Shown: positions 38,335 through 47,818, counted from the first letter of the stretch. The stretch: DNA of 64,000 bases from Methanolobus zinderi (GCF_013388255.1 NZ_CP058215.1:1860001-1924000); one strand, 5' to 3'. The notes: generated by a model not told the origin, from the letters alone. Program-made: numbers and translations.

Positions 38335-39906
38335 ATGAATTCGAAGAAAAGTGCCGGATGTTGCCCTTCAGACGATAAGCCAGGAAACGGAGAATTGATA
38401 GATTTCAAGTTCAAACTGGAATGTTCACTAAAGACCAGTGCCGATGCCACAAAAGCGGAAGATGTCATTGGCGAATATATCGATGAGGCAAACAATACCA
38501 TACTCACAAAGGGCGCACCTGAGGGACAGGGAGCAAAGGTCACTGCATGGAATGTCGAGGGAGACAGGATAAAGCTCACCATTGAATCAGGAAGGCACGT
38601 TCGTGTACATGATGCTCTGCTCCGTATGAGAAAACCTCTTGCAGGGAAGCTCGGTAAAGGGTTCAAGATCGGAATTCGCGGAATAGAAGTCGATTCATAT
38701 ACGATTGAAGTACCATCCGAGAAGGAACTTCCACAGATGAAGATTCCCTATGTCAGTGAAATGAAATATGAGGACTGTACCATCAGACTTGAGCTGGATG
38801 TGGATGAAGCGGCCATGTCAAACCGTGTGCCTGACAGGATACTTTCCCTGATGGAGGACAAGATAGAGCAGCAGTCTTATGGCGGAAAGACCGAGCACTG
38901 GCATATTCTCTGGCAGAGCGAACCAAAGGAGCACAAGTTCACCGAAGATCCCACCAAGGCTATGATGGAAGCAGGCTGGCTGAAAAGAGGTGCCAGCAGG
39001 GGTCAGTGGATACATGGTCCGCAGTCTACCAGGATGTTCAGGACCTTTGAGAAAATTGTGCTTGAAGAACTGCTTGAGCCTCTTGGATACAGGGAAATGA
39101 TATTCCCGAAACTTGTCCCATGGGAAGTATGGCAGAAATCCGGACATGCAAAGGGTGTTTATCCTGAGATCTACTATGTGTGTCCTCCAAAGACCCGTGA
39201 TCCCGAATTCTGGGAAGAGGTCATCGACCATTACAAGGTCACACATGAGGTCCCGACATCACTGATCAAGGAGAAGATCGGTGATCCCATAGGCGGAATG
39301 TGCTATGCACAGTGTCCTCCTTTCTGGACCTATCTTCAGGGTGAAACCATACCCACAGATGAATTCCCCCTCAAGGTATTCGACAGGTCGGGAACCTCAC
39401 ACAGGTATGAGAGTGGAGGAATCCATGGTATGGAACGTGTGGACGAGTTCCACAGGATAGAGATTCTCTGGGTTGGAACCAAGCAACAGGTACTTGATGC
39501 TGCTTCAAGGCTGCATGACAGATACATGCACATTTTCAACGAGATACTCGACCTTGAATGGAGAAAGGCATGGGTCACACCATGGTTCATGGCACAGGAA
39601 GGACTTACCGGTGTTTCCGAACAGACCGAGGCCGGGACCACCGACTATGAAGCAGTTCTGCCATACCGCGGAGAGGACGGCGAATGGCTGGAATTCCAGA
39701 ATGTCAGTGTAAACGGAAACAAGTATCCATCCGGCTTCAACGTCAAATGCCAGTCCGGTGAGGAACTCTGGTCCGGATGTTCAGGCGTGGGACTTGAGAG
39801 ATGGGCATCAGCTTTCTTTGCACAGAAGGGACTGGACCCTGAAAACTGGCCTGAGGAATTCAGAAAAAGAGCAGGGGAAATACCACAGGGAATCAGCTTC
39901 CTCTGA
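38335..39906 (+). CDS. serS: Seryl-tRNA synthetase, methanogen type 2
   Basis: 523-residue class II synthetase of the rare zinc-dependent methanogen type, not the common bacterial SerRS. It aligns by eye with the Methanosarcina barkeri enzyme over its whole length with an offset of 21. The zinc ligands, C306/E355/C461 there, fall on C327 ([10 protein letters not shown]), E376 (HRIEILW) and C482 ([11 protein letters not shown]). Motif 2 is [14 protein letters not shown]. Superficial likeness to ProRS (CPP, VPW) is part of the family pattern. The N-terminus has a ~21-residue Cys-Cys extension absent from the M. barkeri protein as I recall it. Confidence 0.95.
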   Translation: MNSKKSAGCCPSDDKPGNGELIDFKFKLECSLKTSADATKAEDVIGEYIDEANNTILTKGAPEGQGAKVTAWNVEGDRIKLTIESGRHVRVHDALLRMRKPLAGKLGKGFKIGIRGIEVDSYTIEVPSEKELPQMKIPYVSEMKYEDCTIRLELDVDEAAMSNRVPDRILSLMEDKIEQQSYGGKTEHWHILWQSEPKEHKFTEDPTKAMMEAGWLKRGASRGQWIHGPQSTRMFRTFEKIVLEELLEPLGYREMIFPKLVPWEVWQKSGHAKGVYPEIYYVCPPKTRDPEFWEEVIDHYKVTHEVPTSLIKEKIGDPIGGMCYAQCPPFWTYLQGETIPTDEFPLKVFDRSGTSHRYESGGIHGMERVDEFHRIEILWVGTKQQVLDAASRLHDRYMHIFNEILDLEWRKAWVTPWFMAQEGLTGVSEQTEAGTTDYEAVLPYRGEDGEWLEFQNVSVNGNKYPSGFNVKCQSGEELWSGCSGVGLERWASAFFAQKGLDPENWPEEFRKRAGEIPQGISFL

Positions 39907-39964
39907 AGCTGCCCTGCAATATTATTTTTTCCAAGGAAACCTGAAATTCAGAAAAGGGGTTTCC

Positions 39965-40909
39965 TTAATCTATTTCTATCACAACTTTGCCCTTCACACT
40001 GCTATCACGCTGATAGGCCATGGCATCCACTGCCTTATCCATGGGAAAGGCCCTGTCAACATTTACTGTAACAACACCTCTATCATAAAGTTCTGCAAGC
40101 TTCTGCAGGCTATCGGTACTGATCTGTGTGAACTGACCCTCGGCATTTACCTGATATTTGTTCATAAGTTCCTCATCAGGACTCTCGAGCATTGATACGA
40201 TGATACCTCCTTTTTTAAGCACCTGGTAGGATCTTTTGTAGGTATCTCCGCCTACCGTATCAAAAACTGCATCATAATCGCTCAGTTTATCCTCAAATTT
40301 CTCATTTTTGTAGTCTATTATCTTGTCTGCCCCGAGCTCCCTGAGGTAGTCGGTCTTGTCAGCTCTGGCAGTGGTCGCAACATATGCACCTAGATGTTTT
40401 GCGATCTGGATTGCCATGGAACCGATACCACCCGAACCACCGTGTATGAGAATCTTCTGACCCTCCTGAAGCTTTATCTTTTTGGTGATCACATCCAGTG
40501 CACTCACACCCACAAGAGGCAGAGCGGCAGCTTCAAGATTGTTTGCATTTTCAGGTTTCTTTGCTATCATCTTAGTATCGGTGGACAGATATTGTGCATA
40601 GGCCCCGGATCCTCCGGCCAGGAAAATGGCAGTGCCATAGACATCATCACCTTTTCCATATTCTGTTACACATTCACCAATATCTGCGACCGTACCTGTG
40701 AAATCACCACCCAGTGTCACAGGAGATTCAAGGTCTTTTCCCTGACTGGTGTAACCTTGCGTGATCTTCCAGTCTATAGGATTTACGGCTGCAGCATGCA
40801 CCTTTACCAGAACCTTGCCCGGAGAAAGTTCAGGTACCTCAACATCCTGGTCTATCCCTACTACTTTATTAATGTCGTCACCATATTCTTTAAGCCTGAC
40901 AGCTTTCAT
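39965..40909 (-). CDS. NAD(P)-dependent quinone oxidoreductase-like MDR protein
   Basis: About 314 residues of the medium-chain dehydrogenase/reductase superfamily, quinone-oxidoreductase branch. The N-terminal GroES-like part has HAAAVNPIDWKI, and the Rossmann motif is HGGSGGIGSMAIQIAK. The catalytic-zinc motif (GHE) of alcohol dehydrogenases is missing, so it should reduce quinones or enones with NADPH. The start is the ATG with a GGAGGG site. A perfect 7-bp inverted repeat beside the TATA-like element suggests local regulation, perhaps by redox or electrophile stress. Confidence 0.88.
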   Translation of the reverse strand: MKAVRLKEYGDDINKVVGIDQDVEVPELSPGKVLVKVHAAAVNPIDWKITQGYTSQGKDLESPVTLGGDFTGTVADIGECVTEYGKGDDVYGTAIFLAGGSGAYAQYLSTDTKMIAKKPENANNLEAAALPLVGVSALDVITKKIKLQEGQKILIHGGSGGIGSMAIQIAKHLGAYVATTARADKTDYLRELGADKIIDYKNEKFEDKLSDYDAVFDTVGGDTYKRSYQVLKKGGIIVSMLESPDEELMNKYQVNAEGQFTQISTDSLQKLAELYDRGVVTVNVDRAFPMDKAVDAMAYQRDSSVKGKVVIEID

Positions 40910-40969
40910 GATTATTCCCTCCACTCATGAACAATGATTATTTTTCATATTGACATTTCAGTATATATC

Positions 40970-40987
40970 AACTTAGAAAACTAAGTT
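40970..40987. promoter_or_regulatory. Inverted repeat at MDR oxidoreductase promoter
   Basis: AACTTAG-AAAA-CTAAGTT is a perfect 7-bp dyad. It lies immediately upstream of a TATA-like GATATATAC on the minus strand, 61-78 bases before the MDR start; this is the place of a typical archaeal operator. Confidence 0.4.
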
Positions 40988-41068
40988 ATCGGAGCTTATA
41001 TGTTTTTTTGTGGACAAACTATAAAGGACGGCTTCTATAAGGTGACTAAAATAAGCTGAAGGCTAAAA

Positions 41069-41523
41069 TTACCCAAATAGATAGAGATATCTTAGAAGTA
41101 TCTGGTTAAGAAGACTTGTATAATCTTCAAATCACTTTTTCAGCACGTTCTTAGTATCATCAAATCCTCTTTCATGTTACATAATACCGGCAATCGCTTA
41201 CAGCGTTTCAGCAAGCACATGGTCACTATTCAGTGATTTTGTATTATTTGCCCGTTTCCAGGCTTTATGAAAGATTCAATCCAATTTATCTGGCAGTGTT
41301 GGCAAGCCCTTTTTTCTATTTCAACCCTTTCAGGGGTGGTTTCAGCTCCCGTTTTGTGGTAATCTCCAATCAGCAATTTTGTTAAAAAAATTTAGAACAG
41401 CGTCACAAGAGTGTGAAACTCATTCTGTCCCTTGCAATGATGCTCATTGGAATAGCCTTTGTATTTAAGTGCCTGTTCCAGTAGATCTTTGTTCTGGAAA
41501 TGATAGCCGAGGGTTTTTTTCAA
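41069..41523 (-). pseudogene. Degenerate ribonuclease III gene
   Basis: Reading the minus strand from TTG 41523 gives KKTLGYHFQNKDLLEQALKY and GQNEFHTL, then one missing base before the RNase III signature LGDAVLN. The original frame resumes with LLIGDYHKTGAETTPERVEIEKRA. After another frame change it reads SDHVLAETL-stop-AIAGIM-stop-HERGFDDTKNVLKK-stop-FEDYTSLLNQ. The three stops stand where Glu, Tyr and Trp would be expected. These are the N-terminal, signature and C-terminal helices of an RNase III catalytic domain, in order and spanning about 150 codons. The gene is dead unless the sequence is wrong. It lies 20 bases downstream of hsdM on the same strand. Confidence 0.82.
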
Positions 41524-41543
41524 TATTATTGCTTATGGGCATC

Positions 41544-43055
41544 CTATTCACCATTTCCGTTGATAATTCCCAAAACTTCCCTGAAACTCTCCAGTGAAGC
41601 TTCGATATTTTCCACGATCTCATTTGCTAAAACATCAGGATCAGGCAAGTTATCGAGATCAGCAAGACTTGCATCTTTGAGCCAGAAAATATCAAGGTTG
41701 GTCTTGTCCCGTGCCACAATTTCCTCATAGCTGAATTTGCGGAACCTTCCGTCAGGATTATCTTCGCTCCAGGTTTCTTTACGGTTGTGCCGATCTTCAG
41801 GATTGTAGCATTTTATGAAATCCTCAAGATCGGCATATTTCAGGGGATTTTTCTTGAGGGTATGGTGAACGTTGGTACGATAATCATATATCCAGACTTC
41901 TTTTGTCCAGGGATCTTTTGATGCTTCTTTTGCCTCGAAGAACAGCACGTTAGCCTTTACACCATGAGCATAGAATATGCCTGTTGGAAGCCTAAGTATG
42001 GTGTGCAGATCGGTGGTCTCAAGGAGCTTTTTACGCACGGTCTCCCCGGCTCCACCTTCAAAGAGGACATTATCAGGCAGCACCACAGCAGCCTGACCAC
42101 CTGTTCTGAGAATGGTATGGATGTGCTGAACGAAGTTGAGCTGTTTGTTGCTGGTAGTTACCCAGAAGTCCTGACGGTTGTATGTCAGGTCCTCTTTTTC
42201 GATCTCACCTTTCTCGTTGGTGAAGGTCATGCTGCTCTTTTTACCGAAAGGCGGGTTGGTGAGCACGTAGTCATATCGGTCTCCGGGGTCGGCTATGAGG
42301 GCATCCGAAATGGATATGAGCGGTTCGCCATCGATCTCTCCGATGTTATGCAAAAAGAGGTTCATAAGAGCCAGCCTGCGGGTTCCCGGAACTATCTCGT
42401 TACCTCCGAATGTCTTGTCTTTCAGGAAACGATTCTGCTCTTTGTCAAGCTGGTAACCTGATTCCGGGGATGTCAGGAAATCATAGGCTGCAAGGAAGAA
42501 ACCGCCTGTACCACAACAGGGGTCGCCTATGGTCTTCATGGGTTCGGGACGCACACATTCGACCATGACCTTGATGAGCGGTCGGGGTGTGAAATACTGC
42601 CCTGCTCCGCTTTTTGTGTCCTCGGCGTTCTTCTGCAGGAGTCCTTCGTATATCTCGCCCTTGGTATCAACACCCATCATGACCCAGCTTTCCTTATCGA
42701 TCATGTCAATGACCTTGTAGAGCATTGCAGGATCGCTTATTTTGTTCTGAGCCTTGAGGAATATCTGCCCGAGCATCCCCGACTTTTTGCCAAGTTCCTC
42801 AAGCAGTTTCCTGTAATGCGTGTCAAGTTCAGCACCACGCTTCTGTTTCAGAGTATCCCAGCTATATTCTCCCGGGATACCGATATCCCTGCTATACGGA
42901 GGATTTCTGTACTCCTCGGCCATCTTCAGGAATATCAGGTAGGTGAGCTGCTCAAGGTAATCCCCGTAGCTCACCCCTCCGTCACGCAGTACATTACAGA
43001 AGCTCCAAACTTTGGATACGATGGATGATGTGTTCTCAGTCATTGTTTTTCCCAT
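41544..43055 (-). CDS. hsdM: Type I restriction-modification system methyltransferase subunit
   Basis: 503-residue N6-adenine DNA methyltransferase subunit HsdM. N-terminal helical domain (WSFCNVLRDGGVSYGDYLEQLTYLIFLKM), SAM motif I DPCCGTGGF (178-186), catalytic motif IV NPPF (267-270) and VLPDNVLFEGGAG are all intact. With HsdS it protects host sites, and with HsdR it forms the restriction complex. It is last in the minus-strand unit and overlaps the AlbA_2 gene before it by about 20 bases. ATG 43055 has an AAGGA site, and ATG 43043 is an alternative. Confidence 0.96.
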   Translation of the reverse strand: MGKTMTENTSSIVSKVWSFCNVLRDGGVSYGDYLEQLTYLIFLKMAEEYRNPPYSRDIGIPGEYSWDTLKQKRGAELDTHYRKLLEELGKKSGMLGQIFLKAQNKISDPAMLYKVIDMIDKESWVMMGVDTKGEIYEGLLQKNAEDTKSGAGQYFTPRPLIKVMVECVRPEPMKTIGDPCCGTGGFFLAAYDFLTSPESGYQLDKEQNRFLKDKTFGGNEIVPGTRRLALMNLFLHNIGEIDGEPLISISDALIADPGDRYDYVLTNPPFGKKSSMTFTNEKGEIEKEDLTYNRQDFWVTTSNKQLNFVQHIHTILRTGGQAAVVLPDNVLFEGGAGETVRKKLLETTDLHTILRLPTGIFYAHGVKANVLFFEAKEASKDPWTKEVWIYDYRTNVHHTLKKNPLKYADLEDFIKCYNPEDRHNRKETWSEDNPDGRFRKFSYEEIVARDKTNLDIFWLKDASLADLDNLPDPDVLANEIVENIEASLESFREVLGIINGNGE

Positions 43056-44532
43056 GAATTTTTCCTTTTAGCTTTTTCTTCATTTTATCTGTTAGGTAAT
43101 AACCCCCGGTCAATGTTGATTTGCCTCTGAAATCTATCAGATCAGCAGTCTTTAATTTCTTAATGTATCTTTCAACACTGCTAACCGACATTTTGGTTAT
43201 GGCTGCATAGTAAGGAACTTTTTGACCTTCGTTTTCTGCAATCATTTGCAAAAGTAAAGTCAGTTTTTCTTTCACCTGTTGGGTTACTCCCTCAACTGCT
43301 CCCTCAATTGCTCCCTCAATTGCTCCCTCAATTGCTCCCTCAATTGCTCCCTCAATTGACTCATGAGCAATCGGAATGACGGTTTTGAACACGTTTCCTT
43401 CTATAAACTGAGGAGTTCCATCATCAGTATATTCTTTTATCAAACGATTTACGTTTAAAACACCGGAACCTAATTCATCCACCCTTCCAAGCTGCATGAA
43501 GAATTTTACGATTGCAGGGTTTTTGGGGAACGGAGCAAATCTTTCAGGATCAATTGGCCCTTCACCGTGTGGGTTATTGGCATTCTCAACTTCCACCCGG
43601 TCTTCGTAGATTATGAATGTGCAGGGGTATGCATTCATATATTCCCTGTGGACTATCAAGTTTGCAACTATTTCCCTGAATATTTTATTTCTAAGACTTA
43701 CTCGCTGGTCACCTTGCATGTAAAATTTATCGGGTAAATGTTTGCTGATGAACGTCATTAGCTGCTCGTAGGCTTCTATAAGATTTGTCTGAATGTATTC
43801 ACGGTCATCGTAACGATAAATGTCTTCTCTGCGAACCAGTGCATCGATCTTAAAGTATGGAATTATCTGCTGGATAGTTTCATCTTTTCCCAGTAGCAAG
43901 GCTGCTGCAAGGGTGTAACCTTCCTGCGATGTTTTGAGATCTCTTTTCCATAGACCTGCTTTTTCAAGCATCTGCTGATCTGTCAGCGCCAGCCACGGAT
44001 GATTGTCGTTGTGGCTTCTGATAAGGTTCTTTATTTTGGGAAACAGGTCGGCTTTGAAATCTTCAAAACGCAGTGCAGGATAAATTATTCCTTCGGTGTA
44101 ATGGGATGTTTTGTAGTTGTATATCTCTGCGATCTGCTGTGGCTGTGTGACTTTAAAATCGCCGTCATTGCTGCGATTGAATACTTTGTTGGCAGTTTTA
44201 TGCACCTGTGAACTGGCAGGAACCTGAATATGTATCAGCCATTTCCCCTCTATTTCATAGATTTGCGGAAATAGTATGAACGGTGGTTCGAGTTTTTGAG
44301 GATTGTTTGACAGATTGACCAAATTAGTGACGATGGACTCGATTTTGTTATGCTCAACACCGATAATCTTACCATTGTCATCCGCTCCAAGAATTATGTC
44401 TCCTCCATCCCGATTGAGCATGGCACAAATTGTCTCGAATACATTTACAGGCAAGGAGGTACGTGCTTCCTTGAATTCCAGATGGATTCCTTCCTGCTCT
44501 TCAAGCAATCTTTTCAATCTTTCCAGTCCCAT
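43036..44532 (-). CDS. Schlafen AlbA_2 / COG2865 protein with EGAI repeats (copy 2)
   Basis: 498 residues: an N-terminal AlbA_2 (Schlafen-type) domain with LEFKEA and ILGADDNGKIIGVE, then a central helical region. Next comes a RecG-like/HATPase-related region (FREIVANLIVHREYMNAYP, ELGSGVLNVNRLI), and a C-terminal winged helix (KMSVSSVERYIKKLKTADLI). Residues ~392-415 are six tandem IEGA-type tetrapeptides joining the body to the winged helix. COG2865 proteins are often called transcriptional regulators, and AlbA_2 proteins recur in type I loci (the Rlo proteins of Campylobacter). It is six bases after hsdS and overlaps hsdM. Confidence 0.88.
   Translation of the reverse strand: MGLERLKRLLEEQEGIHLEFKEARTSLPVNVFETICAMLNRDGGDIILGADDNGKIIGVEHNKIESIVTNLVNLSNNPQKLEPPFILFPQIYEIEGKWLIHIQVPASSQVHKTANKVFNRSNDGDFKVTQPQQIAEIYNYKTSHYTEGIIYPALRFEDFKADLFPKIKNLIRSHNDNHPWLALTDQQMLEKAGLWKRDLKTSQEGYTLAAALLLGKDETIQQIIPYFKIDALVRREDIYRYDDREYIQTNLIEAYEQLMTFISKHLPDKFYMQGDQRVSLRNKIFREIVANLIVHREYMNAYPCTFIIYEDRVEVENANNPHGEGPIDPERFAPFPKNPAIVKFFMQLGRVDELGSGVLNVNRLIKEYTDDGTPQFIEGNVFKTVIPIAHESIEGAIEGAIEGAIEGAIEGAVEGVTQQVKEKLTLLLQMIAENEGQKVPYYAAITKMSVSSVERYIKKLKTADLIDFRGKSTLTGGYYLTDKMKKKLKGKIHGKNND
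43287..43358. repeat. 12-bp tandem array coding the EGAI linker
   Basis: Six head-to-tail copies of CTCCCTCAATTG on the plus strand, the first copy with one change. They are in frame, so copy-number change would alter linker length without breaking the protein. Confidence 0.92.
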
Positions 44533-44538
44533 TTGTTC

Positions 44539-46353
44539 TCACTTCTTCCCCTTCTTCTCCGCCTTCACCCTCTCCAGCAAAACATCAGCCGGCTCCCAGT
44601 CCGGCGCGTTCCTCACTTCCTCCAGCTCCCGCTCATCAAGCAACTTCCCCTCAAACGCCTTTTTCAAAATACTCTGCCGCAGCACCTCGGCCTTCTCCAG
44701 ATTCTCCGCGATGTCCTGCTCCATTTTGTCACAGACTGAAAGGCGTGTTTCTATTTCCTGGACGATGGCTTGTTGTTCTGGCATTGTAGGCAACGGGATT
44801 TTCATATTCAAAAATCTTTTTTGCGTGAGATTCACACCACTATCACTAATTCCAGTTTTCAAACCCTCTATAATAAGTGTATACTTTGCAGAATTCATTG
44901 TGTATTCAAAAAATTCAGGCACAATAAGGTCTTTTTTGAGTTTAATTCTGTATGCTTTATCGCAATTAATCAATCTAGGTCTGACTTTTTTAACTAAACA
45001 ACATACCCCAACTCTGACTCTCGGACCAGCACGTGTAATTAAGATGTCGCCTGCATTCAATTCATGTTGTGACTTTGGTTCAAGGTTTTTAGGTAATTTC
45101 TTGTTCTCTCTTTCATTGAAGTGGCCAGCTTGGATTGCAGTTGTTTTTATCACCCCCCACTCATCATCATTTGTGGATGGTTCTTTGTTACATTTTGGGC
45201 TCCAACCTTGTCCGAGTTCTTCAATTACCTCAGTGATAGGCACAAAAGTTTCAATTTTTGATGTTTCATCTAGCACCGCCTGCCTGTAAACTTTGAGCTG
45301 CTCCTGTACCAGTTTGAGATTGGTGATGCCGTTGTCGAGTTCGCTGAAGAGCTGCTCGATCTTGGAGACTATGGCGCGTTGTTCGGGGAGTGGAGCAACA
45401 ATAAATCGTATCGAATCAAATTTACTTTTATTTACAATGGTAACAGTTGTAGCAGAAGCTAAATTATTGAGCTGATTTTTAAAAAAAAGTGATTGTACTT
45501 GATAATATGTAAATTTAGGTTCAATAAATTGTGTTGGTTCTATGGCATTGATTTGCTGATTGAAAGCAATTTTTTTATTTGCTAAACCAACCCTGCCTAA
45601 ATTTCCAATGCATGTTATCAAAACAGTTCCTTCTGGAACAACTCTTGCTTTCTCTGCTCCTTTATTAGATAAATATTCAGAGGGCTCTCCGATAATTGAA
45701 TTGAACAATTCAGGTGGCTTTATTAATGGAATTTCAGAACCATAGTATTCAGATTTTTTCTTTGAAGGTGTATTTCCAGTAACAGTTTCAAAGATAGAAC
45801 CAACCTCAGACTCTTCCCATCCAACCTTTTCTTGTGCAAATCCTGAACTTTGGATGTTTTGTGAAGTCTCTTGTGGAATGGAACGATATTCAGAATTGTA
45901 CTCTTCCTTTTCCTCTGCTGAAGACATTGTATAGTCTTTGTTTAAAGAGCTTTGATATGATTTTGTTTCAAAATAATCCAGAGGTAAATAGCAGTAAGAT
46001 TGGGGTGGTCTGAAGTCTTTTTTCAAGATATAGGGATCGATTGGTTCAGAAAATTTTTCAAAATTAGTGATTTCAATTGCATAGCCGATATCCGATGTTT
46101 TATAGTAGTCAAAAAAGTCCTTTTCCGGGATGCCGGCATATTCACTACATTGTTTCCAGAGATTTTGAGGTGAATCTTCAATTATTCTTACAATCTCAAA
46201 TGATGCAACTATTTTTTTAACAGGAGAGCTTGCATAAATGAAAACTTTACTGATATCTCTTTTTTTAAAAATAGCTTTTCTAAACTCGAATTTCTTTTTA
46301 CCAGCTATTATCTCATCAACATACTTTGGTTTAATTGATAGTAAAACGTTCAT
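44539..46353 (-). CDS. hsdS: Type I specificity subunit HsdS with N-terminal ASCH domain
   Basis: 604 residues, against about 400-450 for a normal HsdS. Residues 1-125 form an ASCH (PUA-like) domain: MNVLLSIKPKYVDEIIAGKK, KFEFRK, VFIYASSPVKKIVASFEI. After a linker comes TRD1 (VTGNTPSKKKSEYYGSEIPLIKPPEL), conserved region 1 (PLPEQRAIVSKIEQLFSELD), TRD2, and conserved region 2 (PTMPEQQAIVQEIETRL). TRDs read the two halves of the DNA site. The ATG has a GGTGG site; an internal ATG at 45927 that could start a plain HsdS has none. It overlaps the PIN-GNAT gene by 23 bases. The ASCH fusion is unusual. Confidence 0.9.
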   Translation of the reverse strand: MNVLLSIKPKYVDEIIAGKKKFEFRKAIFKKRDISKVFIYASSPVKKIVASFEIVRIIEDSPQNLWKQCSEYAGIPEKDFFDYYKTSDIGYAIEITNFEKFSEPIDPYILKKDFRPPQSYCYLPLDYFETKSYQSSLNKDYTMSSAEEKEEYNSEYRSIPQETSQNIQSSGFAQEKVGWEESEVGSIFETVTGNTPSKKKSEYYGSEIPLIKPPELFNSIIGEPSEYLSNKGAEKARVVPEGTVLITCIGNLGRVGLANKKIAFNQQINAIEPTQFIEPKFTYYQVQSLFFKNQLNNLASATTVTIVNKSKFDSIRFIVAPLPEQRAIVSKIEQLFSELDNGITNLKLVQEQLKVYRQAVLDETSKIETFVPITEVIEELGQGWSPKCNKEPSTNDDEWGVIKTTAIQAGHFNERENKKLPKNLEPKSQHELNAGDILITRAGPRVRVGVCCLVKKVRPRLINCDKAYRIKLKKDLIVPEFFEYTMNSAKYTLIIEGLKTGISDSGVNLTQKRFLNMKIPLPTMPEQQAIVQEIETRLSVCDKMEQDIAENLEKAEVLRQSILKKAFEGKLLDERELEEVRNAPDWEPADVLLERVKAEKKGKK

Positions 46354-47818
46354 CGAGTTTGCCACCAGTTTTTAGGGCTAGATATTTCTCATGGTTTATT
46401 TCTGTTATTGATTGTGGTGGTCCTTTTAAAATATTTTCATGGATAAGTTCATTCAGATCCATTGGATCTGGTAAGAAAAAGTGGTGCTTAAAACGGATTA
46501 TAAATGCATTTTTATCTGCTTTCTCTGTGAGTTGTTCTTCAGAATACACGCTTCTTTTACCTACAATCCTTTTGAATTCATTTTGGTCGTTAGTTCTAAT
46601 CGGTTCCTGATCAACTACTCCCAGGGAAGTTATTGCTTTTTGATCATGCGACCGATAGAACAGAACAATATCTCCGGTCCTCAATCTTGAAGAATATCTA
46701 TCAGAAAGATAGGCTTTCTTAATCGTATTGCCCGGAATATTGATCTCACAATAGTCAGTGATTTTCATTTGTCTTTTCACATATTCCGGGAATAAGGTGT
46801 CGTGATACTCTGGACGAATGGGGATTATGAATTTTCTGATGTTTTCACCATCTTTAAAACAAGGATAATATTTTCTGGCGATCTCCAAAGCACCTAGGTC
46901 TTTATTTTCAGGCAAGAGTTTTTTAAGATATACCGGTTCGTTATTGTGGCTTAGTTCTCCCACTCTCTCAAAACCAAAATTTCGAATCACATGAATCAGA
47001 GTATCATCTTCGATCTCAAAGTGAGTCAGGTAAATTTCAAAGATTTCATTCTTAACGCAGTATTCAAAAGCAATTTTAAGGAAAAGTTCACCGATTTTGG
47101 AACCTGTCAGGTCTACTTTCAAAGTCGCAATTTTAACTCTGTTCACAGCAGGAATAGGAATATGTGTTTCTATTGGCTCGTTTTCTTCTTTTAACATGAG
47201 AAATGCTTTTACTTCATCACCGATTTGATACACATAGCACTCACGACCTTCATTTATGCACTTATCATACCATAATTTGAAATCTTCTTCTCCATAATCT
47301 GCTTTCAGGGAGTCAAAAAACGGTTGTTCGATATCAACTTCATGAGCATAGCATTTTTTCAACAGAGTATGGCTTGGAAAATAACGTTTGTGAAGTGAAG
47401 AAAAATAAGCAAGAGCAGAACTTATAGAAAAAACCCTGTCATCGAGGTTTAAGAGAAACGCCTTTTTCCTGATTCCTCTATCCTCTGTGATCAGAAAATC
47501 AACAAGGTTCTTTTGTAGCGAAAAAAGAATTTCATTATCGTTTTCATCATGTGAATTCTTTGGAGCACCAACCAGAGATATAAACTCATCATTAGGTATC
47601 GGTGGAGAAGGAATTATGGGATAGCCATGAACTTTTGATGAAGTAATTTTCCTTCTCTCGATATCAGTATCATTTCCGAGGTCTTTAAGAGAGGCAGGAT
47701 GAATATACTCTTGATGTCCATGCTCTCTTATCAGTCTCAACAGATTTTGGAGATCAGGAGCAAGTTCTTTTGGATCAAGAATATGAATCAGAATGTTAGT
47801 ATCATACAGGATTTTCAT
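46331..47818 (-). CDS. PIN-GNAT-PUA-like (EVE-type) fusion protein
   Basis: 495 residues in three parts. Residues 1-145 are a PIN-type nuclease domain: D6 in LYDTNIL, D91/D94/E96 in HDENDNEIL and D113 in ITEDRG are the acidic set. Residues ~160-300 look like a GNAT acetyltransferase (VNRVKIATLKVDLTG, FGFERVGELS). Residues ~327-495 look like an EVE/PUA-type RNA- or modified-base-binding domain (FIIPIRPEYHDTLFPE, RTGDIVLFYRS). I recall PIN-GNAT proteins beside ASCH proteins as possible toxin-antitoxin-like pairs. Here the ASCH partner is fused to HsdS in the overlapping next gene. Domain calls are by eye. Confidence 0.78.
   Translation of the reverse strand: MKILYDTNILIHILDPKELAPDLQNLLRLIREHGHQEYIHPASLKDLGNDTDIERRKITSSKVHGYPIIPSPPIPNDEFISLVGAPKNSHDENDNEILFSLQKNLVDFLITEDRGIRKKAFLLNLDDRVFSISSALAYFSSLHKRYFPSHTLLKKCYAHEVDIEQPFFDSLKADYGEEDFKLWYDKCINEGRECYVYQIGDEVKAFLMLKEENEPIETHIPIPAVNRVKIATLKVDLTGSKIGELFLKIAFEYCVKNEIFEIYLTHFEIEDDTLIHVIRNFGFERVGELSHNNEPVYLKKLLPENKDLGALEIARKYYPCFKDGENIRKFIIPIRPEYHDTLFPEYVKRQMKITDYCEINIPGNTIKKAYLSDRYSSRLRTGDIVLFYRSHDQKAITSLGVVDQEPIRTNDQNEFKRIVGKRSVYSEEQLTEKADKNAFIIRFKHHFFLPDPMDLNELIHENILKGPPQSITEINHEKYLALKTGGKLDERFTIN

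Noticed and set aside
38335-39906. Prolyl-tRNA synthetase
   Set aside because: First glance at the CPP and VPW blocks suggested ProRS, but the full length, zinc ligands and N-terminal domain match the methanogen type 2 SerRS.
40910-41543. Transposase remnant downstream of hsdM
   Set aside because: The minus-strand fragments spell RNase III motifs in order, and no terminal repeats or DDE signature are present.
44303-45289. Plus-strand frame of 328 codons opposite hsdS
   Set aside because: Ser/Phe-rich shadow frame; the minus strand carries clear HsdS conserved regions.
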